Positions 1-6,129 of a stretch of DNA of 26,391 nucleotides are shown here, piece by piece; position 1 is the first letter of the stretch; every line of letters begins with the position of its first letter. A program made the translations under genes and the position numbers. Below the pieces are notes generated by a model. It was not told where the DNA came from. It did not search any database and was given only the letters and a program-made list of their open reading frames with translations. The stretch is from Bacillota bacterium (GTDB lineage: Bacteria; Bacillota; Clostridia; Clostridiales; Clostridiaceae): the NCBI GenBank assembly GCA_023399035.1, contig JAEWQX010000106.1, positions 1-26,391 of the forward strand. The letters run 5' to 3'.

Positions 1-2
1 AT

Positions 3-407
3 TATGTAGAAGAATATGATGATGTACCTCCAAATAAGACATATGAGGAAATAGAAGAAAATGTAGTAGGAGAAATTTTAAAGAAAGCACCAAAGCCTAT
101 AAGTGTAGAACTTACAGCATACTGCAACGATGAACAATATTCAGGCAAGTGGGGCGGAACAACTACCATGGGTACAGAAACAAGATTAGGGGTAGTTGCA
201 GCACCATCAAGCATATCATTGGGAAGTAAACTATATATACCAGATTTATCATATTATAAGAACGACGCTGTATTTAATGTTGAAGACAGAGGCGGAGCTG
301 TCAAGATGAAAGATGATGGAACATATATAATAGATGTATGGTTTCCTACTCATGAACAGGTTGAACAGTTCGGAAGAGTACGTACTACAGCGTACATATT
401 AGAATAA
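3..407 (+). CDS. 3D-domain cell-wall protein, C-terminal part (5' end outside window)
   Basis: The reading frame is open from the first bases, so the gene starts upstream of the window. About 134 residues are visible. The first 35 are acidic linker, followed by a 3D domain (the fold shared with MltA and the C-terminus of YabE/Rpf-like proteins), which cleaves or binds peptidoglycan outside the cell. Visible landmarks are LTAYCNDE, a G-T-x-T-R-L-G segment, SLGSKLYIP, VEDRGGAVK, and IIDVWFPTHEQVEQFGR near the end. Two of the three name-giving aspartates are present (in EDRGG and IIDVW). Where most members have AVDP this one reads VAAPS, so the first aspartate is alanine. The gene ends in front of a hairpin. 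Domain identity is secure; whether the protein is an active hydrolase is not known from sequence. Confidence 0.85.
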   Translation, partial: YVEEYDDVPPNKTYEEIEENVVGEILKKAPKPISVELTAYCNDEQYSGKWGGTTTMGTETRLGVVAAPSSISLGSKLYIPDLSYYKNDAVFNVEDRGGAVKMKDDGTYIIDVWFPTHEQVEQFGRVRTTAYILE

Positions 408-425
408 TATTGTTTTGTTTAAACG

Positions 426-465
426 TTTAAAGCTGAATGCATTTTGTATTCAGCTTTAAATTATT
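426..465 (+). terminator. Intrinsic terminator after the 3D-domain gene
   Basis: A perfect 13-bp inverted repeat (426-438 with 448-460) encloses a 9-nt loop, 19 nt after the stop codon. The U-tract is poor (only a few T after the stem), so termination may be partial. Confidence 0.6.
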
Positions 466-510
466 TAAGATACTTTTATATTAAATGAATAATTTAATTA
501 TAATATATAA

Positions 511-583
511 AAACTAAACTATAATTAAATCATTTAGGAGGTGAGTTTTTGCTGAATTATAATTTAGTTTCAGCAAAATAATC
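511..583 (+). promoter_or_regulatory. Structured leader with hairpin between Shine-Dalgarno and start codon
   Basis: A 9-nt perfect anti-SD match, AGGAGGTGA, lies at 536-544, but the start codon it serves is at 584, 39 nt away. Between them a perfect 10-bp inverted repeat (547-556 with 569-578, 12-nt loop) would fold and leave 7 unpaired nt between SD and ATG. A competing 15/16-bp inverted repeat (511-526 with 555-570) puts the SD in a 28-nt loop and is mutually exclusive with the first hairpin. A 10-codon TTG-initiated reading frame (549-581, stop 2 nt before the ATG) is another way the SD might be used. A TATAAT at 499-504 may be the -10 element; no convincing -35 is seen. Confidence 0.55.
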
Positions 584-1219
584 ATGAGAAAGATTATAAA
601 GTGTTTTTGTTATAACTTTATAAGCATTATGCTTTTGTGTATTTTTTCTATTAATGCGTATGCAGTTAATGATGCACAGACTAAAGAATTTATGAATAAT
701 CATTCAGAAATATTAAAATCAATAAAAGAATGCAGTGAATGCATAAATAAAAAAGGTGATATAAGAATGGATTTTCTGGAGGAAATTATTCATTTTAATG
801 ATATTCAGATTTGTATGGCAGAAAATATAATTAAGTACACTGATAGCAAGGATATAAGAAATGTTGCAAAAAATCTTATTAAAAATTCAATGGAATGTAC
901 TACAGAGCTTAATGAAATTTTATACAATATAAGCAAAAATCCTTCAGTTGATAAGGAATTAGAAGAAAAATATATAAATGATTATGTTAAACTATATAAT
1001 AATATGATTTTGAATCTGCAATGTGGAAGGGAAAATGAAAGTATAGAAAAAATATTTATAAAAGCATCAATAAAACAGCATGAAGCTTTGATTGACCTTA
1101 CAGATATCTTTCAAAAATATAGTGATGATGAAAAGCTTCTGGGAACAAGTAAGGATATAAAGAACAAAAATTTAAAGGAAATCAAAAAACTAAAAAATTT
1201 AAATAAAAAATACAGCTAG
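584..1219 (+). CDS. Secreted DUF305-like helical-bundle protein
   Basis: 211 aa. A Sec signal peptide is clear: basic start MRKIIK, hydrophobic core, and cleavage after AYA at about residue 27. The mature part is almost entirely helical and contains two repeats resembling DUF305 (ferritin-like four-helix) units. The first is around residues 65-110, with EIIHFNDIQICMAENI followed by DIRNVAKNLI. The second is around 165-200, with ASIKQHEALIDLTDIF. In DUF305 proteins the HH/M positions are thought to bind metal; here most of those histidines and methionines are changed, so metal binding is doubtful. The function is unknown, with the product outside the membrane. Downstream is an imperfect terminator, so it is probably a single-gene unit. 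The ATG was chosen because the next upstream in-frame codons have no ribosome site. Confidence 0.8.
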   Translation: MRKIIKCFCYNFISIMLLCIFSINAYAVNDAQTKEFMNNHSEILKSIKECSECINKKGDIRMDFLEEIIHFNDIQICMAENIIKYTDSKDIRNVAKNLIKNSMECTTELNEILYNISKNPSVDKELEEKYINDYVKLYNNMILNLQCGRENESIEKIFIKASIKQHEALIDLTDIFQKYSDDEKLLGTSKDIKNKNLKEIKKLKNLNKKYS

Positions 1220-1262
1220 TTATTTCAATTTAATTATGCTGATTTAACACATATTTTACATG

Positions 1263-1307
1263 AACACTCCAAAGTTTTGATTTTATAGAGTCAGGGAGCG
1301 TTTTTTT
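1263..1307 (+). terminator. Probable intrinsic terminator
   Basis: AACACTCC (1263-1270) pairs with GGAGCGTT (1295-1302) with one A-C mismatch. The loop is long (24 nt) and seven T follow (1301-1307). It lies between the DUF305-like gene and the nitroreductase gene. Confidence 0.45.
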
Positions 1308-1351
1308 ATGAAATAAATAATAAAAGTGGTAAATATGAGGCTTTTATATAT

Positions 1352-1380
1352 TTCACTTATTATATATAAAATGATATAAT
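1352..1380 (+). promoter_or_regulatory. Probable sigma-A promoter of the nitroreductase gene
   Basis: TTCACT (1352-1357), a 17-bp spacer and a perfect TATAAT (1375-1380). This predicts a start near 1387, only about 20 nt before the start codon's ribosome site (GGAGGGA from 1399). Confidence 0.5.
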
Positions 1381-1408
1381 TTCTCTATAAATAATTCGGA
1401 GGGATATT

Positions 1409-1975
1409 ATGATTAAAGATTTAGTTGAAAGAAATAGATCTTATAGAAGATTTTATGAAGAAAAGAAAATAAGTGAAGATATATTAAGTGAATTAGTAGA
1501 TTTAGCAAGATTATCGCCCTGCGGTAGAAATATTCAGGGACTCCGATATATTCTGAGCTGTACAGATGAAACTAATGAGAAGATATTTAATAATTTATTC
1601 TGGGCAGGATATTTAAAGGAATGGAATGGACCTATCAAAGGTGAAAGGCCATCAGCTTATATTATAATGCTTGAAGATACAACATTAGGACCTGTAGCAA
1701 AACAGGATCAGGGAATAGCTGCTCAAAGCATGCTGTTAGGTGCAGTTGAAAAATCTCTTGGAGGATGTATTGTAGCAAACATAAATAGCAAAGATCTCAG
1801 AAGTGAATTAAATATTGATGATAAATATGAAATAGACCTTGTAATTGCTTTAGGATATCCAAAAGAAGAAGTGGTGGTGGATGAAGTTGGAAAAGATGGA
1901 AGTATAAAATATTGGAGAGATGAAAAAGAAGTGCATCATGTACCTAAGAGATCCCTTGATGATTTAATTATTTAA
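1409..1975 (+). CDS. Nitroreductase-family FMN protein
   Basis: 188 aa, a short member of the nitroreductase fold (usual range 170-220). These are FMN-dependent NAD(P)H oxidoreductases acting on nitro compounds, quinones or flavins in the cytoplasm. Evidence includes the N-terminal RNRSYRRF motif (residues 8-15), the ARLSPCGRNIQ segment that contacts FMN phosphate, the helix QDQGIAAQSMLLGAVEKSLGGC, and the C-terminal IDLVIALGYP followed by the YWRD/HHVPKRSLDD tail typical of clostridial members. A good ribosome site (GGAGGGA) is 5-6 nt before the ATG. It has its own promoter and stands alone; the substrate cannot be told from the sequence. Confidence 0.9.
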   Translation: MIKDLVERNRSYRRFYEEKKISEDILSELVDLARLSPCGRNIQGLRYILSCTDETNEKIFNNLFWAGYLKEWNGPIKGERPSAYIIMLEDTTLGPVAKQDQGIAAQSMLLGAVEKSLGGCIVANINSKDLRSELNIDDKYEIDLVIALGYPKEEVVVDEVGKDGSIKYWRDEKEVHHVPKRSLDDLII

Positions 1976-2009
1976 TTATTTATTCAATAAAAACTTATAA
2001 ATATAAAAT

Positions 2010-2031
2010 AGCAATATATAGTTGCTTTTTT
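2010..2031 (+). terminator. Short intrinsic terminator
   Basis: AGCAA (2010-2014) pairs with TTGCT (2022-2026) around a 7-nt loop, followed by six T. The stem is short, so efficiency is uncertain. Confidence 0.4.
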
Positions 2032-2061
2032 AAGACTATACTTATGCAAAGGATGAAGATT

Positions 2062-2895
2062 ATGGAGAAAAATTTAACACAAGCAAAGTCAATACAGATA
2101 TTATTTGATATGGTCCCATATATAAACACTTTTTTTGATGAAGATGTTTTAATATTTATTTCAGACCTTGAAAAAATATTATATTATCAGCCATCAAAAG
2201 AAATAGATACTAAGACAAAAGTAGGGGAACCTCTATTAAAAGGAGGTGCACATGAAAGAGCACTGAAGACAGGTAAAATTATAGTAGAAGATGTGCCAAA
2301 GGAACTTTTAGGGACTCCATTTAAAAGCTATATTGTACCATTAAAAGAAAATGGCAAGGTAGTAGGAGGTATTTCAATAGGAAAGAGTGTATCTAAGAGA
2401 CAAGCTGTTATTGCTGTAATAAATGATATGGTACAAGCATTATCTACTATGTCAGGAAGCATGGACAATATTTTTTCGGGAGTTGAAGAACTTTCAAAAG
2501 TAAATGAAGGAGTTATGGAAAAATCAAGAGAAGCAACTATGAAAGCTAAGGATACAGATGAAATTGTAAACTTCATAAAAGGTGTATCATCTCAGACAAA
2601 TCTCTTAGGGCTAAATGCTTCAATTGAAGCAGCAAGAGCTGGAGAGCATGGAAGAGGATTCAATGTAGTAGCAAGTGAAATAAGAAAATTATCTACATCA
2701 TCAAATGAATCAATAGGCAAGATTGATGAGATAATAAAGAATATTTCATCATCAATAGAAAGCATAAATACAGAAATTCAGAAAGTAAATTTAATATCAG
2801 GTGTTCAAAATGATGCTTTAAAAGAAATGAATGAAGCTGTCATACATCTTAATGAAACAGCAAAGTTTCTTGATAAGCTGGCTTTAGATCTTTAA
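2062..2895 (+). CDS. Soluble methyl-accepting chemotaxis-type receptor
   Basis: 277 aa from the ATG at 2062. That start has an AAGGATG ribosome site 6 nt upstream, while the longer ATG at 2044 has none. There is no transmembrane segment and no HAMP domain. Residues 1 to about 115 form a small sensor region of unknown ligand, including a GGISIGK strand typical of PAS/Cache-like folds. The rest is a short MCP signalling domain whose hairpin tip is highly conserved (SQTNLLGLNASIEAARAGEHGRGF, split here as QTNLLGLNASIEAARAGE then HGRGFNVVASEIRKL). The tip binds CheA/CheW. No CheW or CheA gene lies nearby. The protein probably senses an internal or membrane-derived signal in the cytoplasm and feeds the chemotaxis array. 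The cytoplasmic arm is much shorter than in classical MCPs. Confidence 0.9.
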   Translation: MEKNLTQAKSIQILFDMVPYINTFFDEDVLIFISDLEKILYYQPSKEIDTKTKVGEPLLKGGAHERALKTGKIIVEDVPKELLGTPFKSYIVPLKENGKVVGGISIGKSVSKRQAVIAVINDMVQALSTMSGSMDNIFSGVEELSKVNEGVMEKSREATMKAKDTDEIVNFIKGVSSQTNLLGLNASIEAARAGEHGRGFNVVASEIRKLSTSSNESIGKIDEIIKNISSSIESINTEIQKVNLISGVQNDALKEMNEAVIHLNETAKFLDKLALDL

Positions 2896-2914
2896 ATTAA
2901 ATATATTACAAAAT

Positions 2915-2968
2915 AAATCTGCTAAAGTTATGATTATACTATTTATTCTTGATTTTAGTAGATTTTTT
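2915..2968 (+). terminator. Intrinsic terminator after the MCP gene
   Basis: A 12-bp stem (2915-2926 with 2954-2965, one G-U pair) with a 27-nt loop is followed by a T-run to 2968, 20 nt past the stop codon. Confidence 0.65.
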
Positions 2969-3021
2969 ATGTATCAATGTATCATTTGTGGCTAAAATAC
3001 TAATATATTCATAGAATAATT

Positions 3022-3816
3022 ATGTATATGGAGATGTATGAAGTGAGAGATTTGGAATTTACTAAAAATGAAAAAACAGAACTTATTTATGATATTATAG
3101 CAGGAATTTTAGCGGTAATTGCTATATTGATTGTAATGATGGAATTATCAAATTCCTTTACAGAAAAAGAATTATATTATATACATATTATCGATAATAT
3201 ATTGTATTTTACATTTACTGCAGATTACTTTATAAGGTTTATTGTTTCAAAAAATAAAAAGACTTTTTTCATATATAATATTATTGATTTTATAGCAATA
3301 CTTCCATTTGGATTTTTTAATTCATTTAAATATGGGCGTGTTTTAAAGCTTGCAAGAGTAGTAACATACTTATTAAGGCTTATAGATGATGTCAAGGAAA
3401 TTGTGTTTACTAATAATTTTATATATGCACTTGGTATTACTACTGTAATAACAATAGCAGGTTCAATAGGTATATATTTTTTGGAAGCTAATATTAATAA
3501 TGGCATAAATGATTATGGAGATGCATTATGGTGGAGCATAGTAACAGTTTCAACGGTGGGATATGGTGATATATCTGTAGTAACGAGATGGGGGAGGATT
3601 GTTGCATGCATATTAATGGTTACTGGTGTGGGTTTTTTAGGTATGCTTACAAGCACAATATCTACATTTTTTTTCAATAAGCATGCTCAAAATTTGATTA
3701 ATGAATATTCAAATGATGATGAAAGTGAAATTTTGGATCTTTCAAAGTTGTCAGAAGAAAATAAGAAAAATATTATCAGTTACTATAATTATTTATGTTT
3801 TAAGGATAGAATATAA
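3022..3816 (+). CDS. Voltage-gated-type potassium channel
   Basis: 264 aa with the full six-helix Kv layout. S1 is about residues 22-44, S2 about 52-74, and S3 about 82-100. S4 carries spaced basic residues (GRVLKLARVVTYLLRL). S5 is around 132-154, then the pore loop with the selectivity filter T178-V-G-Y-G-D183, then S6. The C-terminal tail is short, without RCK or cyclic-nucleotide domains, so gating is presumably by voltage or lipid only. It acts in the cytoplasmic membrane as a K+ conduit. The ATG used here lacks a ribosome site. GTG at 3043 has GGAG 9 nt upstream and may be the real start, removing seven residues outside any domain. It is preceded by a terminator and no partner gene is evident. 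Confidence 0.9.
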   Translation: MYMEMYEVRDLEFTKNEKTELIYDIIAGILAVIAILIVMMELSNSFTEKELYYIHIIDNILYFTFTADYFIRFIVSKNKKTFFIYNIIDFIAILPFGFFNSFKYGRVLKLARVVTYLLRLIDDVKEIVFTNNFIYALGITTVITIAGSIGIYFLEANINNGINDYGDALWWSIVTVSTVGYGDISVVTRWGRIVACILMVTGVGFLGMLTSTISTFFFNKHAQNLINEYSNDDESEILDLSKLSEENKKNIISYYNYLCFKDRI

Positions 3817-3842
3817 ACTTTAATATGAGTATACATTTTATT

Positions 3843-3902
3843 ATGTCTATATTATACTATATTAGTGGAATAGAGTAGAATAAGGGAATATAGTACAGAC
3901 AT
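3843..3902. repeat. Interrupted inverted repeat upstream of trhP
   Basis: ATGTCT (3843-3848) and TACTATATT (3855-3863) are mirrored by AATATAGTA (3887-3895) and AGACAT (3897-3902), giving 15 bp of pairing with an asymmetric internal loop. It ends just before the ribosome site of the next gene, so it may be part of its leader or an operator. Confidence 0.45.
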
Positions 3903-3908
3903 ATTGAA

Positions 3909-3961
3909 AGGTGGTGAATTTAGTAAGGAAAACAGATATATGCTCCTTACTAAGATTACTT
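3909..3961 (+). promoter_or_regulatory. Ribosome site separated from the start codon by a hairpin
   Basis: AGGTGGTGA (3909-3917, 8 of 9 matches to the anti-SD) is 44 nt from the conserved ATG at 3962, which has no closer ribosome site. The gap holds a 10-bp perfect inverted repeat (3920-3929 with 3944-3953) extended by one T-G pair (3919-3954), with a 14-nt loop. If folded, 8 nt remain between SD and ATG, a normal spacing. The alternative is initiation at GTG 3911 or 3914, adding up to 17 residues, but those codons overlap the SD itself. Confidence 0.6.
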
Positions 3962-5275
3962 ATGAAAAAACCAGAACTTTTAGCCCCTGCAGGAAACTTA
4001 GAAAAACTTAAAACAGCTATAACTTTTGGTGCAGATGCTGTTTATTTAGGTGGAAGCAAGTTAAACCTGAGGGCTTTTGCAGATAATTTTACTACTGAAC
4101 AGTTAAAAGAAGGTGTTGAATTTGCACATGCACGTGGTAAGAAGGTTTATGTAACATTAAATATAATACCTCACGACAGTGATTTAACAGGAATAGAGGA
4201 TTATTTAAGAGAACTTTATGAATTAAAGGTTGATGCAGTTCTTGTTGCAGATCCAGGGATGATGACAATTGTTAAAAATACAGTGCCTGATCTTGAAATA
4301 CATTTAAGTACGCAGGCAAACTGCTTAAATTATGAGGCGGCTAAATTCTGGCATAAGATGGGTATTAAAAGAGTTGTTACAGCTCGTGAAATGTCTTATG
4401 AAGAATTAAAGGAATTAAGAAGAGAACTTCCAGATACATGCGAAATAGAAGCATTTGTTCATGGTGCAATGTGTATGGGATTCTCAGGAAAATGTATGCT
4501 TTCAAATTATCTAACGGGAAGAGATTCAAATAGAGGAGCATGTGCTCAGCCATGCAGATATAAATATCATTTATATGAAGAAGATGAGCATGGTGAAATG
4601 CATGAAATATCAAATAATATTGATATACTGGATGAAAACACAAATTTCTGTAAAGATCCATCACAAAAGATAAAAGTTGTAGATGATGAAAGCAAAATAG
4701 AAATAGAGCCACATGGAGTTCATTTAATGAATTCAAAAGATTTATGTATGATTGAACATATTCCAGAACTTATGGAATGTGGGATAGATTCTTTAAAGAT
4801 TGAAGGAAGAATGAAGAGCGTGTACTATGTTGCATCTGTGGTAAAAGCTTACAGACAAGCAATAGATACATATATAAAGGATCCAGAAAATTATAAGTTT
4901 GATCCTGAATGGATGGATTATCTACTAAAGCCAAGTCATAGACCATTTACAACAGGTTTTTATTTTGACGATGAAGTAAAGCAGACATACGGAAGTGCAA
5001 CGTACATCCAAAGTTATGATATAGTAGGTGTTGTAAAGGAATATGATGCAGAAAATAAAATCGCAACAATAACTCAGAAAAACAAGGTTTTAAATGGAGT
5101 AGATGTTGAAGTTTTAGAAATCAAAGGCGAAAATAAAATAATAAACTTAAAGGATATGAGAAGAAAGCAGGATGGTGAAAGCATAGAAAGTGCAAATGTA
5201 CCTCAGATGATCTTTACTATTCAGTGTGATGAAGAACTTAAACCTGGAGATATATTAATAAAAAGCAAAAAATAG
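3962..5275 (+). CDS. trhP: TrhP-type U32 protein (tRNA U34 5-hydroxylation; peptidase U32 family)
   Basis: 437 aa from the family-typical start MKKPELLAPAGNLEKLK. The frame extends 17 codons upstream to GTG 3911, but that stretch is unlike the family. The TIM-barrel-like U32 domain shows GADAVYLGG, NLRAFADNF, HLSTQANCLN and ITR-type RVVTAREMS. The cysteine cluster comes next: FVHGAMCMGFSGKCMLS, then RGACAQPCRYKY. The C-terminal motif is SHRPFTTGFY, as in E. coli YegQ/TrhP. U32 proteins of this group are known to need an Fe-S cluster and prephenate for forming 5-hydroxyuridine in tRNA wobble positions; older annotations call them collagenase-like proteases. The gene is monocistronic, with an inverted-repeat leader before it and a strong terminator after it. 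Assignment to TrhP rather than a paralogue is an inference from these motifs. Confidence 0.85.
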   Translation: MKKPELLAPAGNLEKLKTAITFGADAVYLGGSKLNLRAFADNFTTEQLKEGVEFAHARGKKVYVTLNIIPHDSDLTGIEDYLRELYELKVDAVLVADPGMMTIVKNTVPDLEIHLSTQANCLNYEAAKFWHKMGIKRVVTAREMSYEELKELRRELPDTCEIEAFVHGAMCMGFSGKCMLSNYLTGRDSNRGACAQPCRYKYHLYEEDEHGEMHEISNNIDILDENTNFCKDPSQKIKVVDDESKIEIEPHGVHLMNSKDLCMIEHIPELMECGIDSLKIEGRMKSVYYVASVVKAYRQAIDTYIKDPENYKFDPEWMDYLLKPSHRPFTTGFYFDDEVKQTYGSATYIQSYDIVGVVKEYDAENKIATITQKNKVLNGVDVEVLEIKGENKIINLKDMRRKQDGESIESANVPQMIFTIQCDEELKPGDILIKSKK

Positions 5276-5293
5276 CTTTACGATTCAGATAAG

Positions 5294-5331
5294 AAACAGC
5301 AGGAGAAAATGGGGATTTTCCTGCTGTTTTT
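5294..5331 (+). terminator. Intrinsic terminator after trhP
   Basis: AAACAGCAGGA (5294-5304) pairs with TCCTGCTGTTT (5319-5329), further A-T pairing inside, followed by a T-run. Confidence 0.85.
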
Positions 5332-5508
5332 ATTATAATATTTGTTTATAAGAAACTTATATTAATTAATCTGGTAATAAGGTGCAGAAAATATATTCTC
5401 ATAAGCTTTATGAAAATAATAATATCCGTGATTTCTGATTATACTATAACTGTGATTTTATGAATACTAAGAATATTTATGTGTAATCATTGAAAGGAGA
5501 TTATAATT

Positions 5509-5712
5509 ATGGAAAGAACACACTATATGGTAGATGGTATTGCTAATGAAAATATGAAGACACAGATAAAAAATGCACTTAAAAAATTAGATGGTGTAGA
5601 TAATGTATGTGTAGACATGGCTAGAGGAAGTGTTGAAGTTATATATAATAGTCCAGCAAATCCAATTGAAATAAAGAAATGTATTGAAAATACAGGTCAT
5701 CCTGTATACTAG
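5509..5712 (+). CDS. HMA-fold small protein without the CxxC metal site
   Basis: 67 aa, the length and fold pattern of CopZ-like heavy-metal-associated domains: strand, helix KTQIKNALKKLDGV, strand VCVDMARGSVEVIY, helix PIEIKKCIENTGH. In copper chaperones the first loop reads GMxCxxC; here it reads GIANENMK at about residues 10-17, with no cysteine. The only cysteines are at about positions 33 and 58, far from the loop. So the fold is recognisable, but canonical Cu(I) binding is not supported. It has a strong ribosome site (AAAGGAG) and its own bidirectional terminator. No copper ATPase or CsoR-type regulator is adjacent. Its role is unknown. Confidence 0.8.
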   Translation: MERTHYMVDGIANENMKTQIKNALKKLDGVDNVCVDMARGSVEVIYNSPANPIEIKKCIENTGHPVY

Positions 5713-5724
5713 AATTTAAAAATA

Positions 5725-5773
5725 AAATTCCTTCAGATAGAGTATAATCTCATCTGAAGGAATTTATTTTTTT
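5725..5773 (+). terminator. Bidirectional intrinsic terminator
   Basis: A perfect 14-bp stem (5725-5738 with 5752-5765) has a short inner GAG/CTC extension and seven T after it (5767-5773). An A-rich flank on the left gives a T-run on the other strand too, fitting its place between convergent reading frames. Confidence 0.85.
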
Positions 5774-5806
5774 AGTAAATATAAAGCTGAAAAAATATAT
5801 ACTTCA

Positions 5807-6016
5807 CTAATCCTGAATTACTTTAACATAAAATGTCCTATTTCTAGGGTTGTCGAATTCACAGAAATATACGTCCTGCCAGGTGCTTAGAATAAGTTTT
5901 CCATTATTTAAAATCAATGTTTGTAAAGCTCTAAGACATGATGATTTTAAGTGGGTATGTGAATTTCTTTCGAAATGCCTGTAGTTTGGATCGTGAGAAG
6001 AATAAAAAATATTCAT
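5807..6016 (-). pseudogene. Remnant of a YjbQ/UPF0047-family gene (C-terminal half only)
   Basis: 69 codons, against about 130-140 for intact UPF0047 proteins. The sequence matches the C-terminal half of the family: HFERNSHTHLKSS (usual H-E-G-N-S-x-A-H-I/L-K-A/S-S), GKLILSTWQDVYFCEFD (usual LGTWQGIYFCEFDGPR), then NPRNRTFYVKV. Conserved glycines are changed (EGN to ERN, GTWQ to STWQ, DGPR to DNPR). The N-terminal half with its HTTA motif is absent: the 110 nt upstream on this strand do not encode it, and the ATG has no ribosome site. This is best explained as a decaying 5'-deleted gene. It is convergent with the HMA gene and head-to-head with the L,D-transpeptidase gene. Confidence 0.65.
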
Positions 6017-6129
6017 TGATTGAGATTATATATAGTTAGTAAATAAAGTTCGAAAAGTTGGAGGAAATTAAAATCAAATATAGAATAATATAGTGTGCAA
6101 AATATAAAAGAAAGGGGGATGTTTTAAAT

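Noticed and set aside
3911..3961. N-terminal 17-residue extension of trhP from GTG 3911
   Set aside because: GTG overlaps the SD, the extension is unlike the family, and the DNA is a perfect hairpin, better explained as RNA structure.
4377..4736. Antisense frame of 119 codons opposite trhP
   Set aside because: Cysteine/histidine/leucine-rich nonsense composition, a shadow of conserved coding sequence.
6059..6090. GGAGG in the leader of the L,D-transpeptidase gene as an upstream ORF signal
   Set aside because: No ATG, GTG or TTG at a usable distance; only an ATT-started eight-codon frame.
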